Assembly (NCBI GenBank): GCA_910589415.1
Contig: OU342630.1
Location: 41,696,012-41,760,011 of the forward strand
Direction: 5' to 3'
From: Malachius bipustulatus
Lineage: Eukaryota; Arthropoda; Insecta; Coleoptera; Melyridae
Length of the DNA stretch: 64,000 nt
Numbering within the stretch: the first letter of the stretch is position 1; each line of letters begins with the position of its first letter. Positions 11,986 to 23,324 of this stretch are shown here, piece after piece. The notes beneath the pieces are model-generated. The model did not search any database and was not told where the DNA came from. It saw only the letters and a program-made list of their open reading frames with translations. Position numbers and translations under genes: made by a program.

Positions 11986-12099
11986 GTAGGTGACATGCTA
12001 TTTCTAATCATAATTATAACAATTCACACGTCACTGACACGAACTGCGATACCACATCTGGTTCGACTTAGAAATAAGTGTTAGAATCAAATCGAATTA

Positions 12100-12165
12100 A
12101 ATGAAATTGTTTAGCCAGAATCAGTGTGGCATGACAACGGACAACACTCGGTGGACAGAGCATAC
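12100..12165. repeat. Fragment related to the 52326 hairpin arm
   Basis: The segment cagaatcagtgtggcatgac followed by ggacaacactcggtggaca resembles one arm of the hairpin element at 52326-52608 (ggatcagtgtggcatctcac, ggacaacactcactggaca). The mate arm is not evident nearby. Confidence 0.45.
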
Positions 12166-13546
12166 ACAAAAATTCGGAATCATCGGTCCACTCTGTAGAA
12201 AGATAATAAATATAGACAATAAATAGACAATAAAAAACAGTTTCACAGATCATTTAAACTTATGTTATGTTTAAGTGTAACTATCTCTGTTGTTTCTCAG
12301 TTGAATTTTTTTTTTATCTACAAGTCCTTCAATTTCTGGTACTTAAATCAAATTGGATAATAATACAGGGTAGGCCATCGAAAAGGTAACAAGCCTAATA
12401 GGTTGGACAATGAAGATGTATGCGAAAAACGCCGAAACAGGTCGATTTTGTTATCGAGGGGGACATATTTTAGTGACAAATTTAACTACCCAAGTTCACC
12501 CACTTGGCAGGGGTAGCTACCCCTTTGCTTATCATCATAGGGAACAGATATCGAGTGATATCTGACAATGATATCATAACAAAATCACTTCGATTTTTTT
12601 ACCAGGTAAAAAGATACTTCAAGAACTAAATGGATAAAACTGCCGATAACTAAATAATATTTTTAAAATGAAGTGGAAAAGATAAAGGTAAAATTTAAAT
12701 ATTCGTTATGTGACGTTTAAAATAATAAAAAAAAACTGTTAATATTAAAAACGCCATCTCATTCAGAAATAGGATTAACGTCGGGGATGTAATGTTGGCA
12801 ATATTTCATTACTTACAACCCAATTTTTTTTTCGGAAACAAAATATTCGAGAAGTAAATGCTCGTAAGAAAAAAAGTTAGATTCTGGTGTAAGAGAAATC
12901 ATGATAGGTATAATAAAAACAACTTTACATAAGCATAATCCAAATTGTATCCCATTAGCCTCCTAACATTAGCCTTTACCCGTATAAACAGTTGATATAA
13001 CACGTTTATGCAATAACCTCTGGATTCATATTTTTCACTTCCAGCTGAATGCATGTTTGTGGCCTTCTAAATTATCTGGCCTATCAACGTAATCCTTACA
13101 TTCCAAATAGCTTCATAACAAAAAGTCTCGGGGTATTATGTGAGGTGATCGTCGAGGTCGCGCCAATGGTCCTCGTCCTAATGTCCTAATGTAAGATATT
13201 TCCTGACTTGTGGCATAATGATTAGTTCCGTTTTGTAGGAACAAGACGCACTTTCGTCCCACAAATTAAGATCATCATTAGTTCTTGAATGTTGACGTTG
13301 TAGTTTTTGCTCATCATCCACTTTAAAATATTAAACAGTCACAAACCAGACTCATTAAAAAAATAAAAATAAAAATAATAGAAGGTTTCCTTACAATGCC
13401 TTCAATTCGTAAATTGTTACATTCGTTATTATTTAATTAACTAATTAATTTTTAAGTTCGTTACATTGTTTTAAACTCTTAGTAAAACTATTTTCTTGAA
13501 CGTTCTTATTTATCTAATGATTTCAACTCTCATTGCTATTATTTCT
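12166..13546. other. AT-rich stretch with one possible transposon end
   Basis: At 12366 tacagggtaggccatcgaaa looks like the left end of a CAGGGT-class element; a similar aacaggataggccaccg lies at 58573. No matching right end was found. Nothing else is recognised here. Confidence 0.35.
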
Positions 13547-13770
13547 AGTACGAGAGCCCACGACCAAAACCATGTATCATCGTTTTACGGCCAAAACCGT
13601 ATCAAGTCGTTAGATAAGATGATCCTGAACCCTACTAGGTCAGGTCAGACGATACACGCAAAATTTCTGATATTGCGATTTTCGGGTTCGGGATAATCGA
13701 ATCTATTGATTTGATGCGGTTTTGGTCGTATTGCTATGAGACAAAAATTTTGGTCGTGGGCTCTCGTACT
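13547..13770. mobile_element. 224-bp foldback MITE with 23-bp perfect TIRs
   Basis: The left end AGTACGAGAGCCCACGACCA (continuing AAA, 13547-13569) is perfectly mirrored at 13748-13770. A second inverted pair lies inside, around ccaaaaccgtatcaa and ttgatttgatgcggttttgg. It lies immediately downstream, in the LINE's sense, of the jockey-like fragment. No coding capacity, superfamily unknown. Confidence 0.85.
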
Positions 13771-13814
13771 ATTCTTCCATTCCTGATGAGACATTTCATA
13801 AAAAATACTTTTTT

Positions 13815-14400
13815 TATTGAAAAGGCACATGCACTGCAGCGAAATCCCTATGGCACATCCTTCTCTCTGCGAAAATGTGCGTCGATGGCGGTAGTTCGCG
13901 CATCTAAGGTATAGGAAGACATAAGTGTACCGTCATCGGCAAGACTGTACATTGGGTTTTTTGTTGTTTCGAGCAGATCGTTAATATAAATAAGAGAGTC
14001 GAAGATAAAATGGATCCCTGAGGTACGCCGGCATTAACAGAAATGGTCTCTGAAAGAACTCCATCGACGGCCATCCGCAAGGAGCGACTTCCGAGGCACC
14101 TCGCCAGCCACAAACAGAACTTCTCAAGGATGCCATAAGACTGCAGTTTTGCGAACAATCCCCCATGCCAGTACGATCGAAAGCCCTAGAGATATCAAGC
14201 GCAACCACTCGGGTCTCCCCATGGTGTTCGACTGTGCTGTTCCACGGTTCCGTTACGTAGGTAAGGTGGTCTCCAGTAGATCTCTGTTTGCGAAAACCGT
14301 ACTGGCTGTCGCTGATTACATTAGCTCCTTCCAAATACTTTAAAAGGTGTTGGTTAATGTTTTTTTCCATGATATTAGATATTACCGAGAGCAATGTCAC
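13815..14400 (-). pseudogene. Jockey-like LINE reverse transcriptase fragment
   Basis: Minus-strand frames give consecutive RT motifs: LLSVISNIMEKNINQHLLKYL, DSQYGFRKQRSTGDHLTYV, VVALDISRAFDR (motif A), then a one-base shift into the frame reading FAKLQSYGILEKFCLWLARC and NAGVPQGSILSSTL (motif B), and finally ADDGTLMSSYTLDARTT near 13920 (motif C, from a further frame). This is the core of a jockey/CR1-group RT. Both ends are missing, with no endonuclease domain and no 3' end. At least two frameshifts make it a relic. Its 3' side stops close to the 13547-13770 MITE. Confidence 0.85.
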
Positions 14401-17133
14401 TGGCTATCATACACTAGAATAAGTACTCACCTACTATTTTCGTTTTTTCCGCATAGGTACCTAATCTTAAATAAATTAAAAATAATTTACCCGAGACTAA
14501 TTCATATAAATTGGAATACTAAACATAGATGGCAATATTGATTTTTTAATTGAAGTCAAACTTATCATCCAAACATTTTAAAATACATATTAAAAATACA
14601 AAACATTTTGTATTATGTGCGCCACTGATGTGATTTCTAGTCTGATATGGTGGAACAGCGTTTATCAGTTCTATGGGTGGAGAAATTAAAGCCGGCAAGA
14701 TGCGTAGTTCACGCCCAGACTCTCGCCTTCCTATAAAAATCTACCTCTACATTGTTACCACAATAATTACTACATATAATTGCGGATCTGGTTAGTAATC
14801 GCCATTCTCTTTTTATCGTCTTAAAATTCAATTCAACTGGCCTGAAACATAACAACTATCTCAGATTACACTGACCTAAATTTGTATCCCAGGCTTTTTG
14901 TGAATCCCGGATGATATGTAATAATATTATAGTAGGCGAAAAGGGGTTACATAGTCATTTCGAAATTTACGAGTGAATAAAATTAATTACTTTTTTTTAG
15001 TAATTACTAGGTTAATTACTATGCCTTAAAGCACCAAATTATAAAGCACCCCATTCATGCTGAGTTATTAGTGAATTAGTGATATTTTCAGTGTATTTTT
15101 TTATTGTTTTTTTAATTTCCGTATTTTTTATTTTGTTCTCTAATGTTTTGATTTTCAAAATTTATAAATAATCGCATTATCTAAAAGTTGTATTCACAGA
15201 GGACAAACAATAACATTTAATACGGTACCTAAATTGTGAAATCCTTAAATAGCTTTCTGAAGGAGCAGAAAAAATACAATTAAGGATCTGATCCATATAA
15301 AATAAATTTTGGCATCAATCTTCACATTTGTTTATGTCTAGAGTTTCCTCTGATATAAAACTGCTATCGAGTAAAACCTCCAGTTCATTTCCTTAATTTT
15401 ATTAAGTTGCTCTCAGATAAGGAAGGAAATGTATTGCATAAAAAATTGTACTACTACATAAGCATTAAGTATTTGTGAGGCGATTTATTTACTTCATAAT
15501 TCTCATCTCGGGAACCGACATTTCGCGAATAAAAGCAGAAAGAGAAAATGTCTTCTCATCAAAATAAGGAAATAAACACAGGATGCTTAATGCTAAAATT
15601 GAAACCTCTACGTAATGGACGTAACGATAACCGCAGGTATTGTAGCGGATTATCTCTGCTTTTATAATACAAGACCTTTAATATAAAATTTTGTTTTATT
15701 TGCTTTGTTTTATTTGCTGGTCGAACTAATTATCGCATAAACAAAATTTGATATCGCTCAAAATTAACACAACAAGAGTTTGAATTTACACATACCATTC
15801 TTTTTTTCGTGAAAATTCATTTATAATTTTTCACATTAATAAATTGGAACATTGAGGATAACATCACGAACTATTTTTTACCTATGCAAGAAACTTGACA
15901 AAGTCGCTCCATTCAAGTAATTATGGTATTCGAGAACTAGCTCATTCTCCCCAGACACAAGTTTACCAATCAAATAGTAGAATAGACGACACACACAACC
16001 AGAGCGAGACTGAGAACCGAACTCAGTCCGAGGCAGTCCAACGGTTTCAGCAGTCTGCACGCCAGATGGTTATTTTCACTTACTAGTCAGGGCTGTTCCG
16101 GTTCCGAAATAAGAATAGGTTCCACATTACAATTACGAAATAACGAGGAGGTTCGATTTTTTGAATGGATTCCTGGAAATACTGATTAGGATTATTCTTA
16201 TGTTGAAATACAGCGACTAAAGCGGTATTTATAATAAATTGCTGGTGGCTTCTGAAACTATAAATACTGGCTCACTTACTGTCTCACAAAAAGAGAACCG
16301 GAATTACTCGTAACGGGCAGTGGAACCGAAACAGCTAAAATAAAAACGCTACAATCGGAATAGACTGTTCCACAAGCGGAATAGTTCCAATATAACAATT
16401 ACGTTATTTTTGTGACACCACTAGCTCCAATATGAAGATGTTTCAGACATCCAGGTTTCCAGGTTTGAACGTTCAACACTGCCTCCGGGAATTATGTGTT
16501 CTTCAATTTAAAATAGTTTCGAACAAAATAAGGTTCTGAAACCTTACAAGTACCTGAATCGTCTTTACTTATCACATTGTACTTGAAAATTATTTATTTT
16601 TTTTTAATATGAAAGGTTATAAGTTGACTGAAATTTGAGAGATACGAAAATAGTCTAGTCGGTAAAGTAAAAAACATATCAAAAGTTCATAAAAAATATT
16701 ATCTAAGATTTTCGTTCAATAATATTTATTGAAGAGGTTACCTCTCCCAAAAAACCACCCGTTTGGTGAAAAGAGTATTTTTTGCTTTTGAGTGGCTATC
16801 TGTTGGATATATCCAAAAAAAAAAAGAAAATACTTATTAGAAAAAATAAAGTGTGCGTGATTTTCTAAAAAATGGTATGTTGTAATTTTCTTATACATGT
16901 CAATAGACTTCGAGTACCTAATTCAATATTTTAGAAATTGCAAATGTTGTATTTTTGATGCGCGTGAATTTTCGTTTATTTGACATTTTTGGCTCGCAGC
17001 CTCTAGAAAAATTAAATTATTACTAGAAAACAAAACAAACTATTGGGTAAGTCAAAATAAATATTGAAGGGGACATAAAATACATTATTTTTTGACATTA
17101 TCATTGATTCTGAATAATTTCTAGTATATAAAC
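14401..17133. other. AT-rich stretch, little recognised
   Basis: A more GC-rich block at 15950-16080 and a following cagggctgttccggttccg at 16088 could be a hAT-type terminus, but no partner end or duplication was found. No gene recognised. Confidence 0.35.
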
Positions 17134-17204
17134 ATTAAAGGGTGTTCGAAAACAAATCCGTTTTGGAGTAGGCCCTGATACAAAGAAGTTTGTCTTGACT
17201 TAAT
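17134..17204. repeat. Direct repeat copy 1 (attaaagggtgttcgaaaac)
   Basis: The sequence attaaagggtgttcgaaaac plus about 50 following bases (aaatccgtttt, caaagaagtttgtcttgactt) recurs at 17653. Both copies have the same orientation, about 519 bp apart. The shape suggests a terminus of a repeat family. Confidence 0.7.
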
Positions 17205-17652
17205 GTAGGTACTCTTTACAACAGACAACTCTTGATTTTGTTAGGTTAGGACAGAAGTCAAAACATTCAAGAACATTGTGAGAAACGTGACATCCAGATG
17301 CTCAAACATCTTCATGACAAGTCAACTTTAACGAGTGAATGCGCTCGAGCCTAGTAAACGCCAGTAACGGTAATACAGGACCCTACTTCACTGTAGAGGT
17401 ACCCACTTAAAACGTATGAACCAGCTATACCTAAGTACAGGTGTTTTAAGACATATGTGACAGAAAATAAAAAATGTGATTCCTTGGTGCGTCCTGAGGA
17501 AAAAGTTCCCATTAACATGGGTCCGCAAATACACTGTTTTCGAGATGAGTGTCAAAAAAAAATTTTTGTATAGTTTTTAACTTTTTAACGATATATCTGA
17601 AACGTTTGAGATAGGTAACTCAGCTTTTGTAGGTAGGTACACACCTTAACAT

Positions 17653-17725
17653 TATTAAAGGGTGTTCGAAAACAAATCCGTTTTAGAGTGGGGCGTGACA
17701 CAAAGAGGCTTGTCTTGACTTAATC
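17653..17725. repeat. Direct repeat copy 2 (attaaagggtgttcgaaaac)
   Basis: Second copy of the 17134 repeat, with scattered mismatches. The sequences following the two copies are unrelated, so this is not a simple tandem duplication. Confidence 0.7.
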
Positions 17726-18817
17726 TGGACCCCTAGAACTGACTTTTGTTGTTTTATGTTCTATCTTCACTTACAATTATTTTTGACGGAGAATCTTAGA
17801 TAAAAAAAAAATTTATGAACTTTTCTACAAAGTAAGGGGTGAAAACATAAACTTTTGGTATATTTTTTACTTTACTGAGTGGACTAAAATCACATGCAAA
17901 ATGGAACTTTGGTAAATATAATTATCTCCCCTAAATGTTCTAGGGAAAAAATTAAAAGTGTCATTTGTTGGTACATATCGAAAATGTTATTCTAATGCAA
18001 TGGTTAGATGTCAAGTGTGCTTGAGTCATTTTCGAGAAAATCGGAACGAGGTTTTACATTTTTTGTGATAACAATATTTAAAACTGCCGTCAAACGGGGA
18101 AAATGAAATCATAAAAATAGGACGAATTTAATAAATATTATTTTTGTTAGTCACAGCAATAATGAAAATAGCGTCACAACTTCTTCGCGATTTGCTAGAA
18201 AACGGCCCGAAAGACTTAAAATCTAACTACAGAAAGAGAAGTAGTTTTTCCATCTTTAAATGACACCTTAATGATTCTCTCTAAAATATTTATTGGATAT
18301 ATTTATGTGTCTCAAAAATAGGTTAACATACCATAATATGTGATAATATTTGACAACCATTAATTTACCATTAAAAAAATAAAAAATAGATAAATTAAAT
18401 CATCTGGTGGGTTAAGACAGTTTTATAAGTGAAGGCTTTTAACCCACTGTTCAACTTGTTTGTTGGTAATAAATAATCGACAATTTAATGGAATACAACA
18501 ATAATTATCGAGAGAATAATTCAACCTCAAACAGTTCAATATCAATTTGGCCTTACGAAATGAATTTCGCTATACCGATACAACCAGCAAATCATATGAA
18601 GTATATGCCATTACACCAAATGATTAAATAAACCAAGCATCTCATTGAAAACGTAGGCAAATTGTGTATTGTTTAGTTTTCCCACAAACAGCAGGCAGCT
18701 CATGAACTACAGTCTTTTAATGAAAAACTGTATTTCACTATGAGCCTACGGCATCATTAAATAGGTAAATGCGTGGAAAACAGTTTACGAGATTATTTCA
18801 TTGTAGATGTCCTTATA
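17726..18817. other. AT-rich stretch, nothing recognised
   Basis: No open frame of note, no inverted termini detected. Confidence 0.4.
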
Positions 18818-19711
18818 CAGGGTGATTCTTTTAAAGTGCCCATTGGAAAAAGTTCAACTTTTAGTTGATCTGGTCACTAATTATTCTTGACTGACTATGC
18901 TAAATAATTAGGTTTGTTGGTTATTGGGAGCGCAGTCAAAAAAGGAGAAAATTATAAAATTGTTTCTATTTTGCTAACTTTCGAGGGTTTTATTCACCTC
19001 TTCATCAGACACTAAAATTGAACAAATTTTTTTTCTTAAATCAGACATGAATTGCAGCAAACAATCACAAACTTACATGAAACAGTTGATTACAAGTCAT
19101 AAATTTTCTTTAAAATAAACATTACAAAATCCAATATCCATGTGGGAAAAGTTTCATTTTCTTGTAGTTTCCTATTTGAAATAAAATGACTAGACAAAAC
19201 TCAAAAAGAGGGATCACAGATAGAAATTGCACAATATTAACCACAGCAAGATCAGTCTTATTTAATTTAATTTGGTAGGAGAATTTTCTCATTCCTATAA
19301 TAATAATTTTTCTTGTCGAGTAAGGGAGTAACACAATCCATTTAACAAAACTAATTATTTTAGTTGATCATCGAATCTGGAATTCAGGCAATATAAACAA
19401 TTAAGTGTTAGTATTACCAAGATGGCGGCACAATTAAAATTGGCGAAAGAAGATGTCATCTTTGTTTTTTTTTTTTCAATGGGACATCTCATTATTATTA
19501 TATTTTCAGATTGTCTGAGAAAAGATAATAACAAATGTGTTTATAGTTTCAGTTTAAATTGAGTAGGCTATGAAGTAAACAAGTGATCATCTCAATTTTG
19601 CTAATTGAATGCAGTGTACAACGATAACATCTCTAGATATCGGAAAACGGCTTAAATGTCCCTATCTTAACTTTTCATGTGGTAAAAATTATCAGATATT
19701 CTATCACCCTG
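18818..19711. mobile_element. CAGGGTGA-ended element carrying half of the shared palindrome core
   Basis: Ends are CAGGGTGATTC at the left and TATCACCCTG at the right, with TA beside each. The right 250 bp contain a diverged version of the core shared with 27508 and 53359 (cagattgtctgagaaaagat, then aaacggcttaaatgtcccta). The left half is different, so unlike its relatives this copy is not symmetrical. Confidence 0.6.
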
Positions 19712-20278
19712 TATAAACGTATCGATTCCCGGTGTAGCGTCATTCACCGGGAATCTGTGCTTCACATCGGCTCACCGTTTAGCTTGTTCTATTCTATGAC
19801 TTTTTACTTTTAATAATCATTTTTAATATTCAATAACACAACCCTTTCACTCTGAAAGGGTTTAGTTAATTGTTTGTGATATTTTTGAGTTTCCGAAGTT
19901 TCTAAGTAGTTAATGATTTATCTTTGAACCACATGTCCGATCTCCCTTTATACATCTCGCCAAAGTTTTGATTTTAACTTAATAATGTAGAATGTATACT
20001 TTTTAAGCTTCAGACTGCATACGAATCATGTACTAACAATAATTATTGTCCTGGAAGCCGGTCGACAAGATATTCATGTAACTCTGAACGGAAAGAAATA
20101 TACTCATTGATCTTTACTTGTATTGTTTTATTGTACGAGTATTGTTGAGTATAATATGGCAAATTTTGCGGAAATCCTCTCTTACCATACAACGCCCCTG
20201 TTGAAAATTCTTGGACGGAATTTATTTTTGGCACATGTTTCAAAAACTTCTCTTTTCAACAGAAATATAATTTTTTGT
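19712..20278. other. AT-rich spacer, nothing recognised
   Basis: No conserved ORF or terminal repeats detected. Confidence 0.4.
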
Positions 20279-21270
20279 CTATCATGGGAAAAAGAACGAT
20301 CTGTAGGACACAAAATCATCACCCAAGCGAAACACGAATACGAATACGAAACACATACAGAACACGTTTCGAGAACAGAAGCAGGCATGAACCCAGAAGG
20401 AACAGGACGACAAGCACCGATATGAACTTAGACAACCACATGTCGACAAACTGGTCTCGAACAGCTGGCTGAGTCGAGGAGTTCTATTCGGGAATACTGA
20501 AGGGTTCATGATGGCGATACAGGACCAAGTCATTAACACTAAAAATTATAGAAATTGTATACTCAAGGACAGTACGACGGGAAGTGACGAGTGCAGAAAA
20601 TTTCACCTACAGCCATAAACAATACAACATATTACGGCGGGATGACGCAAACCCGTTGCACAAACAGATTGTTTTTCAAACACAACCAGCTGGAAAACAT
20701 AGTTCATCAAAAATTGGCAATAAAATGTGGACTTGTGGATGTATGCAAGACCACTATTATAAATATACACCGAAAACAGTATTGGGAAACACCACACATT
20801 AAGTATACTACGATAGGGCCATTATCACCGACAAAACAATTCAACACATTATAATGGATATTACTTTAATAGAAAAGCAACATAGGACCACACACATAAT
20901 AAATATAACCGTACCTAGCACACAAAACATGCAGGCAACCTACGCCAAAAAAGTATCCAAATACACAGATCTTGCATACCTACTAGGTGAAAAGTCTGTG
21001 GAGAATGGAATGGATGATAATCCTATCCACTTGTGTAATCAGACAGGCATTACACAAATCGCTACAAACCTTCGCAAAGGGTACATACAGACCCTACAAA
21101 AAGCACCTATTTTGAATATGTGTCACATTATGAGGAGTTTTCTGGATACTGACACAGCACATAGCACATAAACCGACATACACATGGTTCGGCGTAAAAT
21201 GTGACAAATGTCTGACATGAGGGCTAAAAAGGAAAACGGCTGCCAGACCCAGAAGAAAAAAACGAAAAGA
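20279..21270 (+). pseudogene. 3' fragment of an RLE-type LINE (knuckle and endonuclease region)
   Basis: Frames in succession read YEYETHTEHVSRTEAGMNPE, VDKLVSNSWLSRGVLFG (with shifts), AIQDQVINTKNYRN, DECRKFHLQP and later LENIVHQKLAIKCGLVD. From 20854 comes MDITLIEKQHRTTHIINITV, then YAKKVSKYTDLAYLL and APILNMCHIMRSFLDT. This is the C-terminal region of a second RLE-type LINE family. In related proteins the endonuclease reads RPDI...D(I)A; here it is MDIT...INIT, so both catalytic acidic positions look altered. Many frameshifts. The copy is 5'-truncated and ends just before an AAT microsatellite. Confidence 0.75.
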
Positions 21271-21294
21271 ACAATAATAATAATAATAATAAGG
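21271..21294 (+). repeat. (AAT)n microsatellite at a LINE 3' end
   Basis: About seven AAT triplets follow the RLE-LINE fragment. They fit a retrotransposon tail or TAA-repeat target of the Dong type. Confidence 0.75.
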
Positions 21295-21470
21295 GTTTAT
21301 ATTGGCATATGCGAAGACCGTGTCATCAACACATTGACCTACAGAAGCCATATAATGGGTGTTGAACTCTCTAGTGCCAACTGTAGAGTTTGTCAAACGA
21401 CGCCAGAATCATTTATGCATATCTTGAGTGCGCGCCTAAAGCTATGTTTGTTAGAATTCTGTTGGGGGAC
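21295..21470 (+). pseudogene. Second RLE-LINE fragment (zinc-knuckle region)
   Basis: Directly after the microsatellite the frame reads RVYIGICEDRVINTLTYRSH and NCRVCQTTPESFMHILSA, the region spanning the CCHC knuckle of another RLE-type LINE (C-x2-C...H, final Cys replaced by Arg). It then loses similarity. It belongs to a different copy or family than the fragment to its left. Confidence 0.65.
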
Positions 21471-21509
21471 GGTGAATTATAGCTCACTCCGAGCTGTCTA
21501 TTATTATTA

Positions 21510-23324
21510 CAGCCAATATTATAAAGGCTCATTAAGTAGCTCGTTAACAAACGGGCTATTAGTCTTAATGAAAAATTAAGTTTCGATCGGGTATTATAAA
21601 GCAAAACATTCCAGATCGTAACGGGCTATTAGTTAAAGACGGAAGTCGCCATATTTAATGAGGAATTTAATGAATTTTTGTGCCGAATTCAAACGAATGG
21701 CTGTGCCTACGAGAGGCTACGGACCGAAATGTTCCGATGGTGGTGAAATAATAGAATACATACTCCACGTCACGCGGTCACACCAGAAGTTGGGTTAGTG
21801 AGTGTCAGTACTGTCAGTGCCAGTGCGTATATCTACCTATGAGCCTGCGCTGACTGCTAGCTGCTGTTGTGGTGTTGTGTTTTGTGTTATTATTGTGTTA
21901 AAAACTGAACAGACAATAATTTAAATGTGAGTGAAGTGAATAGTTCGAAAGTGTTAAAAGGACTAGACCACCTGTTTCTAGGACTTCTGAAACTCACCGG
22001 GTGCTGTTCCTCTTTGTCAGAAGACGAGTGAATGAGAGCTGAGACATTCTGAAAACACCATTTTACACCTATTTATTCCAATTATTAGGTATTAATAATT
22101 ATTATTTTATTTCAATGTAATGTCAATCTGAAATACATAATAAATTTGTTGTTTAATCTTAGCTGGTTTTATTATTTAATAATAGTATATACTGTAGCAA
22201 AGTAGAGGAAAGAAGTTAAGAATACATTGGCTGATTGTGTTATTACCTACTTGAACTTGGCTCCTGCGGGAGCGGGAGTAATGATAATTCTTTTTTATTT
22301 ATTTATTTTTGAAACACATTTATTACCTTCCTAGCTTTTTTACCAAGAAGTAGGTCGGTGTAATTTGAGTAATAACGGAGTACCTAAACGTAAGGTAAGT
22401 ATTGAAATTATTATTTTGGCTTACTTATTATAGTAAAGTTCATCAATGAAATGGGTGAGTGTGTGGTTTTATCAAGCTATGGGTACCTACCTACATACTA
22501 TAAAAGATAGGTCTAAAGGTAGTGCTATTGATAAGAATGAAAAATTCAATTTTAATTATTTTTTCTCATTAAACCTATAAGTAGTCATTCAAAAAAGTAT
22601 TCTAAATTAGTGGATTATTGAATAAAAACTAGATTCAGTCAAAATTGTATTTATTTAGAATGAAAATATATCAATCCATTTGACATTTCATTTCGTTAAG
22701 TCCCTTAATCGGTAGAATTCTGGTGATTAGTTATTGCTCCGACTTAACGAACTACTTCTAACCTAAAAATGGTAAAAAATACCTTTATAAGACGCTTAAT
22801 GAAGAAATCTGCCCATTAGCCTAACGATCTATTAGCCTAATGAGAAAAGTTAACGATTTCAGTTCTCAAAACCTTTATAAGACGCTTAATAGCCCGTTTG
22901 GACTTAATAGCCCGTTAAAAAGTTCATTAACCCGTTATAATACTCGCCGTTAGTAGTCATTCAAAAAAGTATTCTAAATTAGTGGATTATTGAATAAAAA
23001 CTAGATTCAGTCAAAATTGTATTTATTTAGAATGAAAATATATCAATCCATTTGACATTTCATTTCGTTAAGTCCCTTAATCGGTAGAATTCTGGTGATT
23101 AGTTATTGCTCCGACTTAACGAACTACTTCTAACCTAAAAATGGTAAAAAATACCTTTATAAGACGCTTAATGAAGAAATCTGCCCATTAGCCTAACGAT
23201 CTATTAGCCTAATGAGAAAAGTTAACGATTTCAGTTGTCAAAACCTTTATAAGACACTTAATAGCCCGTTTGGACTTAATAGCCCGTTAAAAAGTTCATT
23301 AACCTGTTATAATACTCGCCGTTA
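21510..23324. mobile_element. Possible DNA element with GGGCTATTA subterminal repeats
   Basis: The motif gggctattag occurs near the left side (about 21553 and 21620) and its complement taatagcccgtt near the right side (about 22888, 22905, and again about 23260, 23277). Inverted subterminal repeats of this sort are known transposase-binding arrays. Between them, 21760-22150 looks like a transcription unit without a long ORF, ending with an AATAAA at about 22138. Exact ends and duplication are unresolved. Confidence 0.35.
22581..23324 (+). repeat. Two near-identical 372-bp tandem units
   Basis: Unit 1 (about 22581-22952) and unit 2 (about 22953-23324) both begin gtagtcattcaaaaaagtat and end ataatactcgccgttag. 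By eye they differ at only a few positions (ttctc/ttgtc, gacgc/gacac, acccg/acctg), so the duplication is recent. Confidence 0.9.

Noticed and set aside
16080..16440. hAT element starting cagggctgttccgg
   Set aside because: No matching right end or 8-bp duplication was found.
20584..20854. Two overlapping plus-strand frames of 72 and 87 codons as genes
   Set aside because: Both are frameshifted pieces of the RLE-LINE 3' region.
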